Assembly (NCBI RefSeq): GCF_020035535.1
Contig: NZ_CP083350.1
Location: 2,552,501 to 2,616,500, forward strand
DNA: 64,000 nucleotides
Direction of reading: 5' to 3'
Source: Ensifer adhaerens
Lineage (GTDB): Bacteria > Pseudomonadota > Alphaproteobacteria > Rhizobiales > Rhizobiaceae
A program made the position numbers and the translations under genes. Below are positions 17,930 through 25,728 of this stretch, in pieces. Each line of letters opens with the position of its first letter. The first letter of the stretch is position 1. The notes beneath the pieces were generated by a model that made no database searches, was not told the DNA's origin, and worked only from the letters and a program-made list of their open reading frames with translations.

Positions 17930-17992
17930 CAGCCCCCGGGACCGGACCCAGGGGCTGTCGTTTGTGCATCCGGCGCCAGCGCGCACCGGATG
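17930..17992 (-). terminator. Two hairpins after the binding-protein gene (partial terminator)
   Basis: Read on the minus strand, the first hairpin pairs CATCCGG with CCGGATG (17986-17992 and 17967-17973), with a further CGC/GCG pairing inside. The second pairs CAGCCCC with GGGGCTG (17951-17957 and 17930-17936) and runs into TGCGTTTTG. Binding-protein genes of ABC operons are often followed by such hairpins, which lower expression of the membrane genes and protect the upstream mRNA. That is the likely role here. Confidence 0.55.
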
Positions 17993-18002
17993 ATGATGCC
18001 GC

Positions 18003-19547
18003 TTACTGCTCGCTCTTCTTGATGCCGTAGGCGAAGAACTGCGAGTTCAGGCCATTCACCGGATAGCCGGTCACCGCCGAGCTCGAAACGACGATCTGCG
18101 GATAGAGGTAGAGCCAGTTGCTGGCGGCATCCTCGGCGATGATCGAGTTGGCTTCACGAAGCTTGGCTGTCTGCTCGTCAGTGTTGGCTGCCGCTTCCGA
18201 GGCCTTGATCAGATCGATGACCTTGGGGTTGTTGTAACCCCAGTAGAAGTCCGGGTTGCCGTAGAAGACGATGTCGCGGTGGTTGACATGCTCCTGCAAC
18301 GTCGCCTGGAAATCATGCGCCTTGTAGACCTTCGTGTACCACTCGTTGGCGGTGATCACGTTGATCTCCACCTTGATGTTGACCTTGGCGAGCTCGCTCT
18401 GGATGAACTGCGCAACGATCGGGTGCGGGTCATAGTTCGGCGTGTCGAGCTTGAACGTGAAGCCATCGGCAAAGCCTGCTTCCTTCAGAAGCGCCTTGGC
18501 GCTCTCCACGTCATAGGCGTCGACGGCGGTCAGATCCACGTACCAGGGGTCCGTCGGCGGTACGAAGGAGCCGATCAGCGTGCCGTACTCACCCCAGATC
18601 GACGTCAGCAGTTTCTTGTCGTCGATGGCGCGGGCAATCGCTTTCCTGACCTTGACGTTGTCGAAGGGGGCAACGCGGTCGTTGAACGCCAGAAGCTCCT
18701 TCGTGGTCGACTGGCCGGCGGTGACGGTGAAATCGGGATTGTCCTTGAACTGGGCGATCGAGTCCGGGCTCTGGACGCTGGTGATGATATCGACGGCGCC
18801 GGTCAGCAGCGCATTGTTGAGCGCGGTCGCATCGGTGAAGTACTGGAAGACGACTTCGCCATTGGTGGGGGCGGTGCCCCAGTATTTGTCGTTGCGGGTC
18901 AGCGCCAGCGACGAACCGCGGCGCCACTCGTCGAGGCGATAGGGGCCGGTGCCGTCTTCGCTCCCATTCAGGTCCTTCGCCCCATCGTTGACGATCCAGA
19001 CGTAGCTCAGATTGTAGGGCAGCGAGATCGAGCGCTCGGACAGCTTGACGACTACCGTCTGGTCATCTGGCGTCTCGATTGCGTTGATCGTCGCGAGGCT
19101 CTTCTTGCGCGAGCTCTTGGATTGCTCGGCCGTCACGCGCTCAATGCTATACTTCACGTCCGCGGCGGTCAGCGGATCGCCGGAGTGGAAGGTGACGCCG
19201 GGGTGAAGCTTGAAAGTGTAGGTGAGGCCGTCGTCGCTGACGCTCTGTTCGGCAACGAGACCGGGCTTAACCTCGCCGGCATCGGTCAGCGTAAACAGTG
19301 CTTCGTAGACATTGCCGTTGAAGGCTTCGTTGATGCCCTGGCCGGCGCCGGCGGTGTTGTCGAGGTTTTGCGGCTCATAGAGCGAGCCGATGGTGATCGA
19401 GGCGTTCGGGTCGAACTTCGCGTCTTCGGCGAGAACGGCCGTGCTCGACGAGAGCGCGAGCGCCAGCGTGGCGGCTGCCAAGGTTGCTCCTTGCGCCCGG
19501 TGGATCTGCCCCGCGGTCTTGCCAAAGCCGATGAAATTGCCAGTCAT
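18003..19547 (-). CDS. Peptide-type ABC substrate-binding protein, SBP_bac_5 (514 aa)
   Basis: The periplasmic binding protein of the importer. The leader (ATLAAATLALALSSSTAVLAE) is cleaved near residue 40 and is preceded by an unusually long positively charged n-region. The mature part shows the family-5 order. SLYEPQNLDNTAGAGQG comes first, then LVAEQSVSDDGLTYTFKLHPGVTFHSGDPLTAADV (about 98-132), the classic cluster 5 signature. APFDNVKVRKAIARAID follows near 290. Length is normal (500-550). Ligand specificity (dipeptide, oligopeptide, nickel, opine or other) cannot be read. It is transcribed first, with a 200-bp hairpin-bearing gap before the permeases. Confidence 0.92.
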   Translation of the reverse strand: MTGNFIGFGKTAGQIHRAQGATLAAATLALALSSSTAVLAEDAKFDPNASITIGSLYEPQNLDNTAGAGQGINEAFNGNVYEALFTLTDAGEVKPGLVAEQSVSDDGLTYTFKLHPGVTFHSGDPLTAADVKYSIERVTAEQSKSSRKKSLATINAIETPDDQTVVVKLSERSISLPYNLSYVWIVNDGAKDLNGSEDGTGPYRLDEWRRGSSLALTRNDKYWGTAPTNGEVVFQYFTDATALNNALLTGAVDIITSVQSPDSIAQFKDNPDFTVTAGQSTTKELLAFNDRVAPFDNVKVRKAIARAIDDKKLLTSIWGEYGTLIGSFVPPTDPWYVDLTAVDAYDVESAKALLKEAGFADGFTFKLDTPNYDPHPIVAQFIQSELAKVNIKVEINVITANEWYTKVYKAHDFQATLQEHVNHRDIVFYGNPDFYWGYNNPKVIDLIKASEAAANTDEQTAKLREANSIIAEDAASNWLYLYPQIVVSSSAVTGYPVNGLNSQFFAYGIKKSEQ

Positions 19548-19978
19548 GTCCCATCGGACGATCGCGATGCATCATACTTATTCCCTAGTAATTTAGTGGG
19601 TAAATTGGTTCCTTTTGTTGGTCGAAGTTGAAATTTGTACCCGCCATCGCGGCGTCTGTGGCGAAGTTCTTTTCTGACGACGATCGGCGTTCCGCGCATC
19701 AGATATATCAGGAAGAAACGATAAACGCTGTGGAATACTAGTAGGTTAGCGCGCGCTGCAGAGCGTGTGCAGTCACCCCGACCGTTGTCCCTTCGCTGTG
19801 AGATTCGCCATTCGCAACGTCGGCTCGGGCGGTGAAGCGGCTGGCTGATTGTCTTCCGCAACGTATTTCCCTTGAAAATTGCAAAATGCAACGTGTCGGT
19901 AAAAGGATTCGACAGTCGGAAGATTCTGATATATCGGCTGATTAATCGTTTAATCACGCGATAGCGGAAACCACGGAT
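19548..19978. other. Divergent regulatory gap, binding protein / LacI-type regulator
   Basis: 430 bp without a convincing gene. Next to the binding-protein start is an imperfect dyad, CCCTA-GTAATT-TAGTGGG (19583-19600), inside an AT-rich stretch that likely contains its promoter. Near the other end is a LacI-type operator (separate entry). The middle part (19620-19930) shows nothing I can name. Confidence 0.5.
19940..19955. promoter_or_regulatory. Putative LacI-family operator
   Basis: GATTAA-T-CG-T-TTAATC is a 16-base dyad with six perfect pairs and the central CG expected of LacI/GalR-family operators, where the hinge helix inserts. It lies 23 bases upstream of the TTG start of the LacI-type regulator gene and would overlap its promoter, which suggests autoregulation of the regulator and of the importer genes behind it. 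Confidence 0.6.
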
Positions 19979-21058
19979 TTGGCGCGTTCCGGACCAAAAC
20001 TGACGAGGATTGCCAGAACGCTCGGCGTCTCCGCGGCGACGGTTTCCAACGCGCTCTCGGGCAAGGGGCGTGTCTCCGCCGAAATGGTGGAAAAGATCCG
20101 TGCGACTGCTGCCGAGCTCGGCTACGTGCCGAGCCAGGCGGGCAGGGCGCTGCGCACCGGCCGCACCGGTGTTCTCGGTCTCGTCCTTCCAGACATCGCA
20201 AATCCCCTCTTCCCGCAGATCGCGCAGGCAATCGAGCTTGCGGCGTCCTCCTCCGGTTATGGCGTGCTGATCGCCGACTCGCGCGGCGACGTCTCGACCC
20301 AGACCAAGGCGATCGAACGCCTGATCGATCGCGATGTCGATGGCCTCGTGATCGTGCCCAGGCGCGGCACGCGCATTGCCGATGTCGGCTGCCCGGTCGC
20401 CGTCATCGACACGCCCTCGACGCCGGGCAATACCGTTGCCGCCGACCATTGGGGTGGCGGCCAGCAGATCGCCGAGCACCTGAAGGCGCTCGGGCACCGT
20501 CGCGTGCTGATCATCGGAAACAATCCTGCCTCGAACGTGCAGAACGACCGCGCCGGCGGTATCCGCTCGGTCTTTGGCGAGGGGTACCACACCGACACGC
20601 TCTGGATAGAGCCGCTGGAAAAATCGGCCGGCAAAGGCTGTCCGCTCGGGCTCGCGGACAAGGTGGCGCAAGGCTACACCGCATTTGCCTGCATCTCCGA
20701 TCTCCATGCGCTGCGTGCGCTCACCGAATTGCAGCGCGCCGGCATCAACGTGCCGGAAAAGGCGAGTGTCACCGGGTTCGACGACCTGATCTGGTCGCCG
20801 GTCATCACGCCGGCGCTGACGACCGCGCGCATGGACATGACCGAGATCGCGGCGATCGCCGTCGCTGCCCTCGTCAAGGCGATCAGCGAGCGCGACCCGT
20901 CCGATCCGGCGATCGGCGCACCGGTTACCGCCGAGACGTCGAAGGTGCCCATGCATCTCGTTATCCGGCAATCGGCCGCCGCACCGCCTGCGCTTCAACC
21001 CGTTCATACCCCTGTAACCGCAGCCACATCCGTCACCGAAGGAGGACACCAGCCATGA
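19979..21058 (+). CDS. LacI-family transcriptional regulator (359 aa)
   Basis: The N-terminal helix-turn-helix and hinge are clear: LTRIARTLGVSAATVSNALSGKGRVSAEMVEKI (about 8-40), then AELGYVPSQAGRALRTGRTG. The rest is a periplasmic-binding-protein-like effector domain (VLGLVLPDIANPLFPQI, DVDGLVIVPRRG, VTGFDDLIWSPVITPALTT). TTG at 19979 is the only start in frame after a stop at 19942-19944 that keeps the DNA-binding domain intact. The stop overlaps the next start (ATGA). Because it leads an operon with a nucleoside hydrolase and adenine deaminase, a purine or nucleoside effector is likely. Alternatives are sugars, as for most LacI proteins. Confidence 0.9.
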   Translation: MARSGPKLTRIARTLGVSAATVSNALSGKGRVSAEMVEKIRATAAELGYVPSQAGRALRTGRTGVLGLVLPDIANPLFPQIAQAIELAASSSGYGVLIADSRGDVSTQTKAIERLIDRDVDGLVIVPRRGTRIADVGCPVAVIDTPSTPGNTVAADHWGGGQQIAEHLKALGHRRVLIIGNNPASNVQNDRAGGIRSVFGEGYHTDTLWIEPLEKSAGKGCPLGLADKVAQGYTAFACISDLHALRALTELQRAGINVPEKASVTGFDDLIWSPVITPALTTARMDMTEIAAIAVAALVKAISERDPSDPAIGAPVTAETSKVPMHLVIRQSAAAPPALQPVHTPVTAATSVTEGGHQP

Positions 21059-22077
21059 AGAAGTTCCTGCTCGCATCAAGCGCGCTCTTGCTCGTCGGCG
21101 CCAACGCCGCATCTGCTCAGGAAAAGACGCTCACCATTTCCGTCTACGGCTTTGCCCAGGACGCATTCAAGGAACTGGTCTATGCGCCGTTCGAACAGAA
21201 GTGCGGCTGCAAGCTCGTCGTCGAGACCGGCAACAGCGTCGAGCGGCTGGCCAAGATGGAAGCCAACAAGGCTAGCCCGGTTGTCGACATGGCCGTCGTT
21301 TCGATGGCTGATGCGCTCTCGGCCACTCGCGCCGACCTGATCGAAAAGATCGACACGTCGAAGCTCTCGAACTTCAACAAGCTCTACGACCTCGCCAAGG
21401 ACCCGAACGGCGACGGCATGAGCGTCGGTTACACCTTCTATGCGACCTCGATCGTCTATCGCTCCGACAAGATGGAAGTGAACTCCTGGGCCGATCTTCT
21501 CGACGAGAAGAACGCCAGCCACGTCGCCTTCCCGAACGTCACCACCAACCAGGGCCCGCCGGCGCTCTACATGGTTGGTGAAGCCATCGGCAAGAACACG
21601 CCGGATCTGAAAGAGGCGATTGCCGCCGTCGGTGCCAAGAAGGATGAAATCGTCACCTTCTACGTGAAGTCCTCGCAGCTTGTTCAGCTGATGCAGCAGG
21701 AAGAAATCTGGGCCGCCCCGATCGGCCGCTTCTCCTGGGAAGGCTTTACCAAGCTCGGCCTGCCGATCAAGTGGGCAACGCCCAAGGAAGGCCAGACCGG
21801 TGGCATGAACGTCATGGTGCTGACCAAGGGCGGCAAGAACCAGGATCTCGCGCTTCAGTTCATGGACTTCTGGCTCTCGACCGAAATCCAGACGGCGCTC
21901 GCCGAAAAGCTGGTCGATAGCCCGGCGAACAAGGACGTCAAGGTTTCGCCCGAGATCGCCGAAAACCTCACCTACGGTGAAGAGACCGTGAAGAACCTGA
22001 AGCTGATCCCGTCGGCCGTCGCCCTCGACAACCGCGAAGCGTGGCTGTCGGAGTGGAACGCCCAGGTCGGCCAGTAA
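21055..22077 (+). CDS. PotD/ThiB-like ABC substrate-binding protein (340 aa)
   Basis: A periplasmic solute-binding protein of the family 1/8 group (spermidine/putrescine, thiamine, iron). It has a signal peptide (KKFLLASSALLLVGANAASA, cleavage after residue 21). LTISVYGFAQDAFKELVYAPFEQKCGCKLVVETGNS is the usual 'n-terminal strand, then ...F.k.tG..v' opening. VGYTFYATSIVYRSDKM and WAAPIGRFSWEGF follow near 125 and 220. A strong site (AAGGAGGA) precedes the ATG, which overlaps the regulator stop. The two adjacent Cys in CGC could form a disulfide. Polyamine-type binding proteins are the nearest relatives, but the downstream genes point to a purine, pyrimidine or nucleoside ligand. Confidence 0.88.
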   Translation: MKKFLLASSALLLVGANAASAQEKTLTISVYGFAQDAFKELVYAPFEQKCGCKLVVETGNSVERLAKMEANKASPVVDMAVVSMADALSATRADLIEKIDTSKLSNFNKLYDLAKDPNGDGMSVGYTFYATSIVYRSDKMEVNSWADLLDEKNASHVAFPNVTTNQGPPALYMVGEAIGKNTPDLKEAIAAVGAKKDEIVTFYVKSSQLVQLMQQEEIWAAPIGRFSWEGFTKLGLPIKWATPKEGQTGGMNVMVLTKGGKNQDLALQFMDFWLSTEIQTALAEKLVDSPANKDVKVSPEIAENLTYGEETVKNLKLIPSAVALDNREAWLSEWNAQVGQ

Positions 22078-22176
22078 GCCAAGACTGAACTCCACCGGTC
22101 GGCCCTCTCGGCCGGTGGACGCTGCGGCGCCTGCGAAGGGTAGGCCGCACCAACGAATGCCTTGAAAGGAAGAAGG

Positions 22177-23004
22177 ATGTTCCAGAACCGCGCCGAAGCC
22201 CTGGCGCTCGCTCTGCCCGCAGCGGTCTTTGCGGCGATCGTCTTTCTGGCACCAGTGGTGATCCTGCTGGCAGAAGGCTTTCGCAGCGCCGACAGCTGGT
22301 CGCTGTCGGCCTACACCACCTTCTTTTCCGATCCGCTGAACCGCACGGTGTTTCTGCGCACCTTCCGGCTCGGCCTGATGGTGACCGCCGTTTCGGCGGT
22401 CATCGGCTATGCCGCGGCCTTTGCCATCGTCAATCTTTCACCGCGCAACAAGGGGCAGATGATTGGCCTCGTCGTGCTGCCGCTGATGATCTCGTCGGTC
22501 GCCCGTACTTATGCCTGGATCGTCATTCTCGGCCGCACCGGCATCGTCAACCAGGCGCTCCAGCTTGTCGGCCTCTCGGATGAGCCGATCCGCTTCCTCT
22601 TTACCGAGACCGCCGTGTTCATCGGTCTCTTGCAGCTTTTCCTGCCGCTGATGATCCTGTCGCTGATCAGCGCGCTTGAAAACATGCCGAAGGATGCAAT
22701 TCCGGCAGCGCGCGTTCTCGGCGCCAACTGGTTCCAGGTGTTCTTCAAGGTGATCCTGCCGCTGACCAAGGAAGGCCTTGTCATCGGCGGAACACTGGTC
22801 TTCACCGGTTCGCTCACCGCCTACATCACGCCGGCGATCCTCGGCGGCTCCAAGGTGCTGATGCTCGAAACGCTGCTCTATCAGCGCGTCACCGTCGCCA
22901 ACGATTTCGTCGCTGCCAGCGTCATCGCCTTCATCCTGATCGTCATGAGCTTTGCCGCCAATCTTCTCCTGAAACGGCTTGCCACCGCGAGGAACAAGCG
23001 ATGA
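22177..23004 (+). CDS. ABC permease, PotB-like (275 aa)
   Basis: Six-segment inner-membrane permease of the spermidine/thiamine/iron type. LALALPAAVFAAIVFLAPVVILLAEGF is segment 1. IGLVVLPLMISSVARTYAWIVILG matches the PotB 'P.w.s...R.yaW..iL' motif. AARVLGANWFQVFFKVILPLTKEG (about 180-203) is the EAA loop. The ATG at 22177 follows GGAAGAAGG directly; an in-frame TTG 15 bases earlier is less likely. It overlaps the next permease gene by four bases. A 100-bp gap separates it from the binding-protein gene. Confidence 0.9.
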   Translation: MFQNRAEALALALPAAVFAAIVFLAPVVILLAEGFRSADSWSLSAYTTFFSDPLNRTVFLRTFRLGLMVTAVSAVIGYAAAFAIVNLSPRNKGQMIGLVVLPLMISSVARTYAWIVILGRTGIVNQALQLVGLSDEPIRFLFTETAVFIGLLQLFLPLMILSLISALENMPKDAIPAARVLGANWFQVFFKVILPLTKEGLVIGGTLVFTGSLTAYITPAILGGSKVLMLETLLYQRVTVANDFVAASVIAFILIVMSFAANLLLKRLATARNKR

Positions 23005-23780
23005 CCCCTCGTATCTTTACTCCGCTCGTCCTCTTCCTGGTGATCGGCTTCCTGATCGGGCCGTTCTTCATCATCGTCGCCGCGTCCCTCTCCGGTGGGG
23101 AGACGCTGGCCTTCCCGCCGCAGGGCTTCTCGCTCAAATGGGTCGCCAAGGTCTTCACGGTCGAGAGCTTCCAGGAGAGTTTCGCGATCTCGATGCTGCT
23201 TGCGATCGGTGGCACGGCGGCCGCTCTCGTGCTCGGCGTTCCCGCCTCTTACGCCCTGTCGCGCTACAAGCTGCCCTTCGGCGAAACCATCCGCACGATC
23301 GTGTCGCTGCCGATCATTGTGCCCGGCATCATCGTCGGCCTGGCGCTTCTGCGGTATATCGTCGTGCCCTTCGGCCTCAACATCACCTTGACGCTGTTCC
23401 TCGCGCATACGGCGCTGGTTCTGCCCTATGCGGTTCGCGTCGTCTCGGCGAGCCTCAACAACCTGCGCTCCGATATCGAGGAGGCGGCGGTGCTGCTCGG
23501 TTCCTCACGCGCCGGCGCCTTCTTCCGGGTGGTGATGCCGAACATCCGCAGCGGTATTCTTGCCGCCTTCATTCTCGGCTTCGTCACGAGCTTCAACCAG
23601 GTGCCGGTGTCGCTCTTCCTCTCCGGCCCGGGTGTGCGCACCCTGCCGATCGACATGCTCTCCTACATGGAGATCACCTACGATCCGTCGGTCGCAGCTC
23701 TCTCCGCGCTGCTCGCCTTCATGTCCATCGGCATCGTCTTCCTTGCCGAACGCTTCCTGGGATTCTCTCGCTATGTCTGA
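23001..23780 (+). CDS. ABC permease, PotC-like (259 aa)
   Basis: The partner permease. The first segment is PLVLFLVIGFLIGPFFIIVAASL. The periplasmic motif FSLKWVAKVF corresponds to PotC 'ySl.wy..l'. EEAAVLLGSSRAGAFFRVVMPNIRSG (about 158-183) is the EAA loop facing the ATPase. Length and segment count agree with the family. The start overlaps the PotB-like stop (ATGA), and the ATPase gene starts inside its last codons. Confidence 0.91.
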   Translation: MTPRIFTPLVLFLVIGFLIGPFFIIVAASLSGGETLAFPPQGFSLKWVAKVFTVESFQESFAISMLLAIGGTAAALVLGVPASYALSRYKLPFGETIRTIVSLPIIVPGIIVGLALLRYIVVPFGLNITLTLFLAHTALVLPYAVRVVSASLNNLRSDIEEAAVLLGSSRAGAFFRVVMPNIRSGILAAFILGFVTSFNQVPVSLFLSGPGVRTLPIDMLSYMEITYDPSVAALSALLAFMSIGIVFLAERFLGFSRYV

Positions 23781-24801
23781 TGCCGCTTTCCTCAGCCTTG
23801 AAAAACTGACGCTCGCCTATGGCGACACCGTTGCGGTGAAGGATCTCGACCTTTCGATCCGCAAGGGCGAACTGGTGGCATTCCTCGGTCCGTCCGGTTG
23901 CGGCAAGACCACGACGATGCGCTCGATCGCCGGTCTCTTGTCGCCGGCCTCCGGCGCGATCAAGCTCGATGGTGCCGATATCACCCGGGTTTCCGCCAAC
24001 AAGCGCTCGGTCGGTCTCGTCTTCCAGTCCTACGCGCTGTTTCCGCACCTGACCGTGTTCGAAAACGTCGCCTTCGGCCTGCGGCTGAAGAAGTTGCCCG
24101 CTGCCGAGATCGAGAGCAAAGTTACGGCTGGTCTCAAGTCGGTCGGGTTGTCGAAGTTCTCCGCCCGCAAGCCGGGCGAACTCTCGGGCGGTCAGCAGCA
24201 GCGTGTCGCGCTCGCGCGCTCCATGGTCATGGAGCCGAAGGTGCTGCTTCTCGACGAGCCACTGTCGAACCTCGACGCCCGCTTGCGCCTCGAAATGCGC
24301 ACGGAGCTGCAGCGGGTACAGAAGGAAACCGGCGTCACGATGATCTTCGTCACCCACGATCAGGGCGAAGCCCTGTCACTGGCGGACCGGATCGTCGTCA
24401 TGCTGAACGGCGCGATCGAACAGATCGGCACGCCCGAGGATATATACAACCGCCCGATCTCCCGCTTCGTCGCCAACTTCGTCGGCTTCGAAAACATCTT
24501 TGCCGTCGAGGGCGGCAAGCTGAAGGCCGGCAACGGCCCGATCGATCTTTCCGGATCCCTGCCGCCTGACACGGCAGGGCTTGCGTGGCGTCCGCGCATG
24601 GTGACCCTTGGTTCAGGTCCTTTCCAAGGCACCGTGCGCGGAGCCTCTTTCTCCGGCAGTACGCGCGAGTACCTGCTCGATACGCCGCTCGGCGCCATCA
24701 AGGCGGAAGAGGACGCAGCACTTGCAGCGCGTGAAACCGGCTCTGCCATCGCCTTCGACCTGCCGGTCGAAAAGGCCGCACGCCTCAAGAAGTTCGGGTA
24801 A
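23773..24801 (+). CDS. ABC transporter ATPase, PotA-like (342 aa)
   Basis: Energises the importer. It shows Walker A GPSGCGKTTTM (about 39-49), Q-loop VFQSYALFPHLTVFENVAFGL, signature LSGGQQQRVALARS (about 137-150), Walker B VLLLDEPLSNLDARLR and switch IFVTHDQGEALSLADRI. After about residue 235 comes a TOBE/OB-type regulatory region (FVGFENIFAVEGG ... GLAWRPRMVTL ... STREYLLDTPLGAI) usual in PotA/UgpC-type ATPases. The true start is the ATG at 23773, inside the permease end; the upstream in-frame stretch is out-of-frame permease sequence. The nucleoside hydrolase gene starts six bases after its stop. Confidence 0.92.
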   Translation: MSDAAFLSLEKLTLAYGDTVAVKDLDLSIRKGELVAFLGPSGCGKTTTMRSIAGLLSPASGAIKLDGADITRVSANKRSVGLVFQSYALFPHLTVFENVAFGLRLKKLPAAEIESKVTAGLKSVGLSKFSARKPGELSGGQQQRVALARSMVMEPKVLLLDEPLSNLDARLRLEMRTELQRVQKETGVTMIFVTHDQGEALSLADRIVVMLNGAIEQIGTPEDIYNRPISRFVANFVGFENIFAVEGGKLKAGNGPIDLSGSLPPDTAGLAWRPRMVTLGSGPFQGTVRGASFSGSTREYLLDTPLGAIKAEEDAALAARETGSAIAFDLPVEKAARLKKFG

Positions 24802-24807
24802 CGACAA

Positions 24808-25728
24808 ATGGGTGTCTGGATCGATACGGACATGGGTTTCGACGACATCGCCGCAGTGCTTGTCGTCCTTCATGCCGGTGAAGAAATCGATGGCGTGTCG
24901 CTCGTCTTCGGCAATACGCCGCTTGAGCAGGTGAAGCGCAATGCCGCCGGCGCCGCGCGCGCTTTCGGCTGGGCTTTCCCCATACACGAAGGGCGCGCCC
25001 TGCCGGTGCTCGGCAAGCTCGAAACCGCCGAGCGGATCCTCGGCGAAGCCGGCATGCCGACGGCGGGATTGACGCTGCCGGAAGCTGACGCTTTGCCTGC
25101 AAGCGACGCTTTCGCCGCGCTTTGTGCCTGGCTGGAGCAGGAGGGACCGAAGCGCATTCTGGCGCTCGGGCCGCTCACCAATCTCGCAGCCCTTTGCCTT
25201 GCCCGCCCGGACTTGGCCAGCCGGATCACCGACCTCACGTGGATGGGGGGCGGCGTCACCAGCGGTAACCATACGGCATCTGCCGAATTCAACGCCTTCG
25301 CCGACCCGGAAGCGCTGGCGATCGTGATCGCGCATGGCCTGCCGCTTCGCATGGTGGATCTCGATCTCTGCCGCAAGGTTTTCGCCTATCCTGACGATGT
25401 CGCGCCGATCCGCTCGGCAGTCGGTGCCAATGCGGCGCTTATCGCCGATCTGCTTGCCGGCTACATCTCGATCGGCACCAGCCGCGGTCGGCCAGGCATG
25501 GCGATCTATGACCCGTCAGCCGCCGTCGCCTTCGTCAATCCGGGCGCGATCTCGTTTCGCAAGGCGCGCATCGATGTCGAACTCGGCGGGACGCTCACCC
25601 GCGGACGCACCGTCGTTGAAACGCGCGAAAGTCATGTGATCTTCAATGCCGAATATGCCGTCGACGCCCATGTCGAGACAACACGGGCACAGATCCTGGG
25701 CGCCCTGATGAAGGAAGCGCAGAAGTGA
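24808..25728 (+). CDS. Nucleoside hydrolase (306 aa)
   Basis: Inosine-uridine-preferring nucleoside N-ribohydrolase family: cleaves nucleosides to free base and ribose in the cytoplasm. The calcium-binding Asp cluster is present at the extreme N-terminus (WIDTDMGFDDIAAV; Asp6, Asp8, Asp12, Asp13). NPxNP-type strand LALGPLTNLAAL and MGGGVTSGNHTASAEFNAFADPEAL (about 146-170) complete the metal and ribose site. Length is typical (300-340). It lies in one operon with a PotABCD-like importer and overlaps adenine deaminase by four bases, so it likely releases adenine or another base from imported nucleosides. Confidence 0.93.
   Translation: MGVWIDTDMGFDDIAAVLVVLHAGEEIDGVSLVFGNTPLEQVKRNAAGAARAFGWAFPIHEGRALPVLGKLETAERILGEAGMPTAGLTLPEADALPASDAFAALCAWLEQEGPKRILALGPLTNLAALCLARPDLASRITDLTWMGGGVTSGNHTASAEFNAFADPEALAIVIAHGLPLRMVDLDLCRKVFAYPDDVAPIRSAVGANAALIADLLAGYISIGTSRGRPGMAIYDPSAAVAFVNPGAISFRKARIDVELGGTLTRGRTVVETRESHVIFNAEYAVDAHVETTRAQILGALMKEAQK

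Noticed and set aside
19544..21112. 522-codon minus-strand frame opposite the LacI-type regulator
   Set aside because: The LacI helix-turn-helix and effector domain are unmistakable on the plus strand, and the minus translation is Arg/Gly/Asp-rich.
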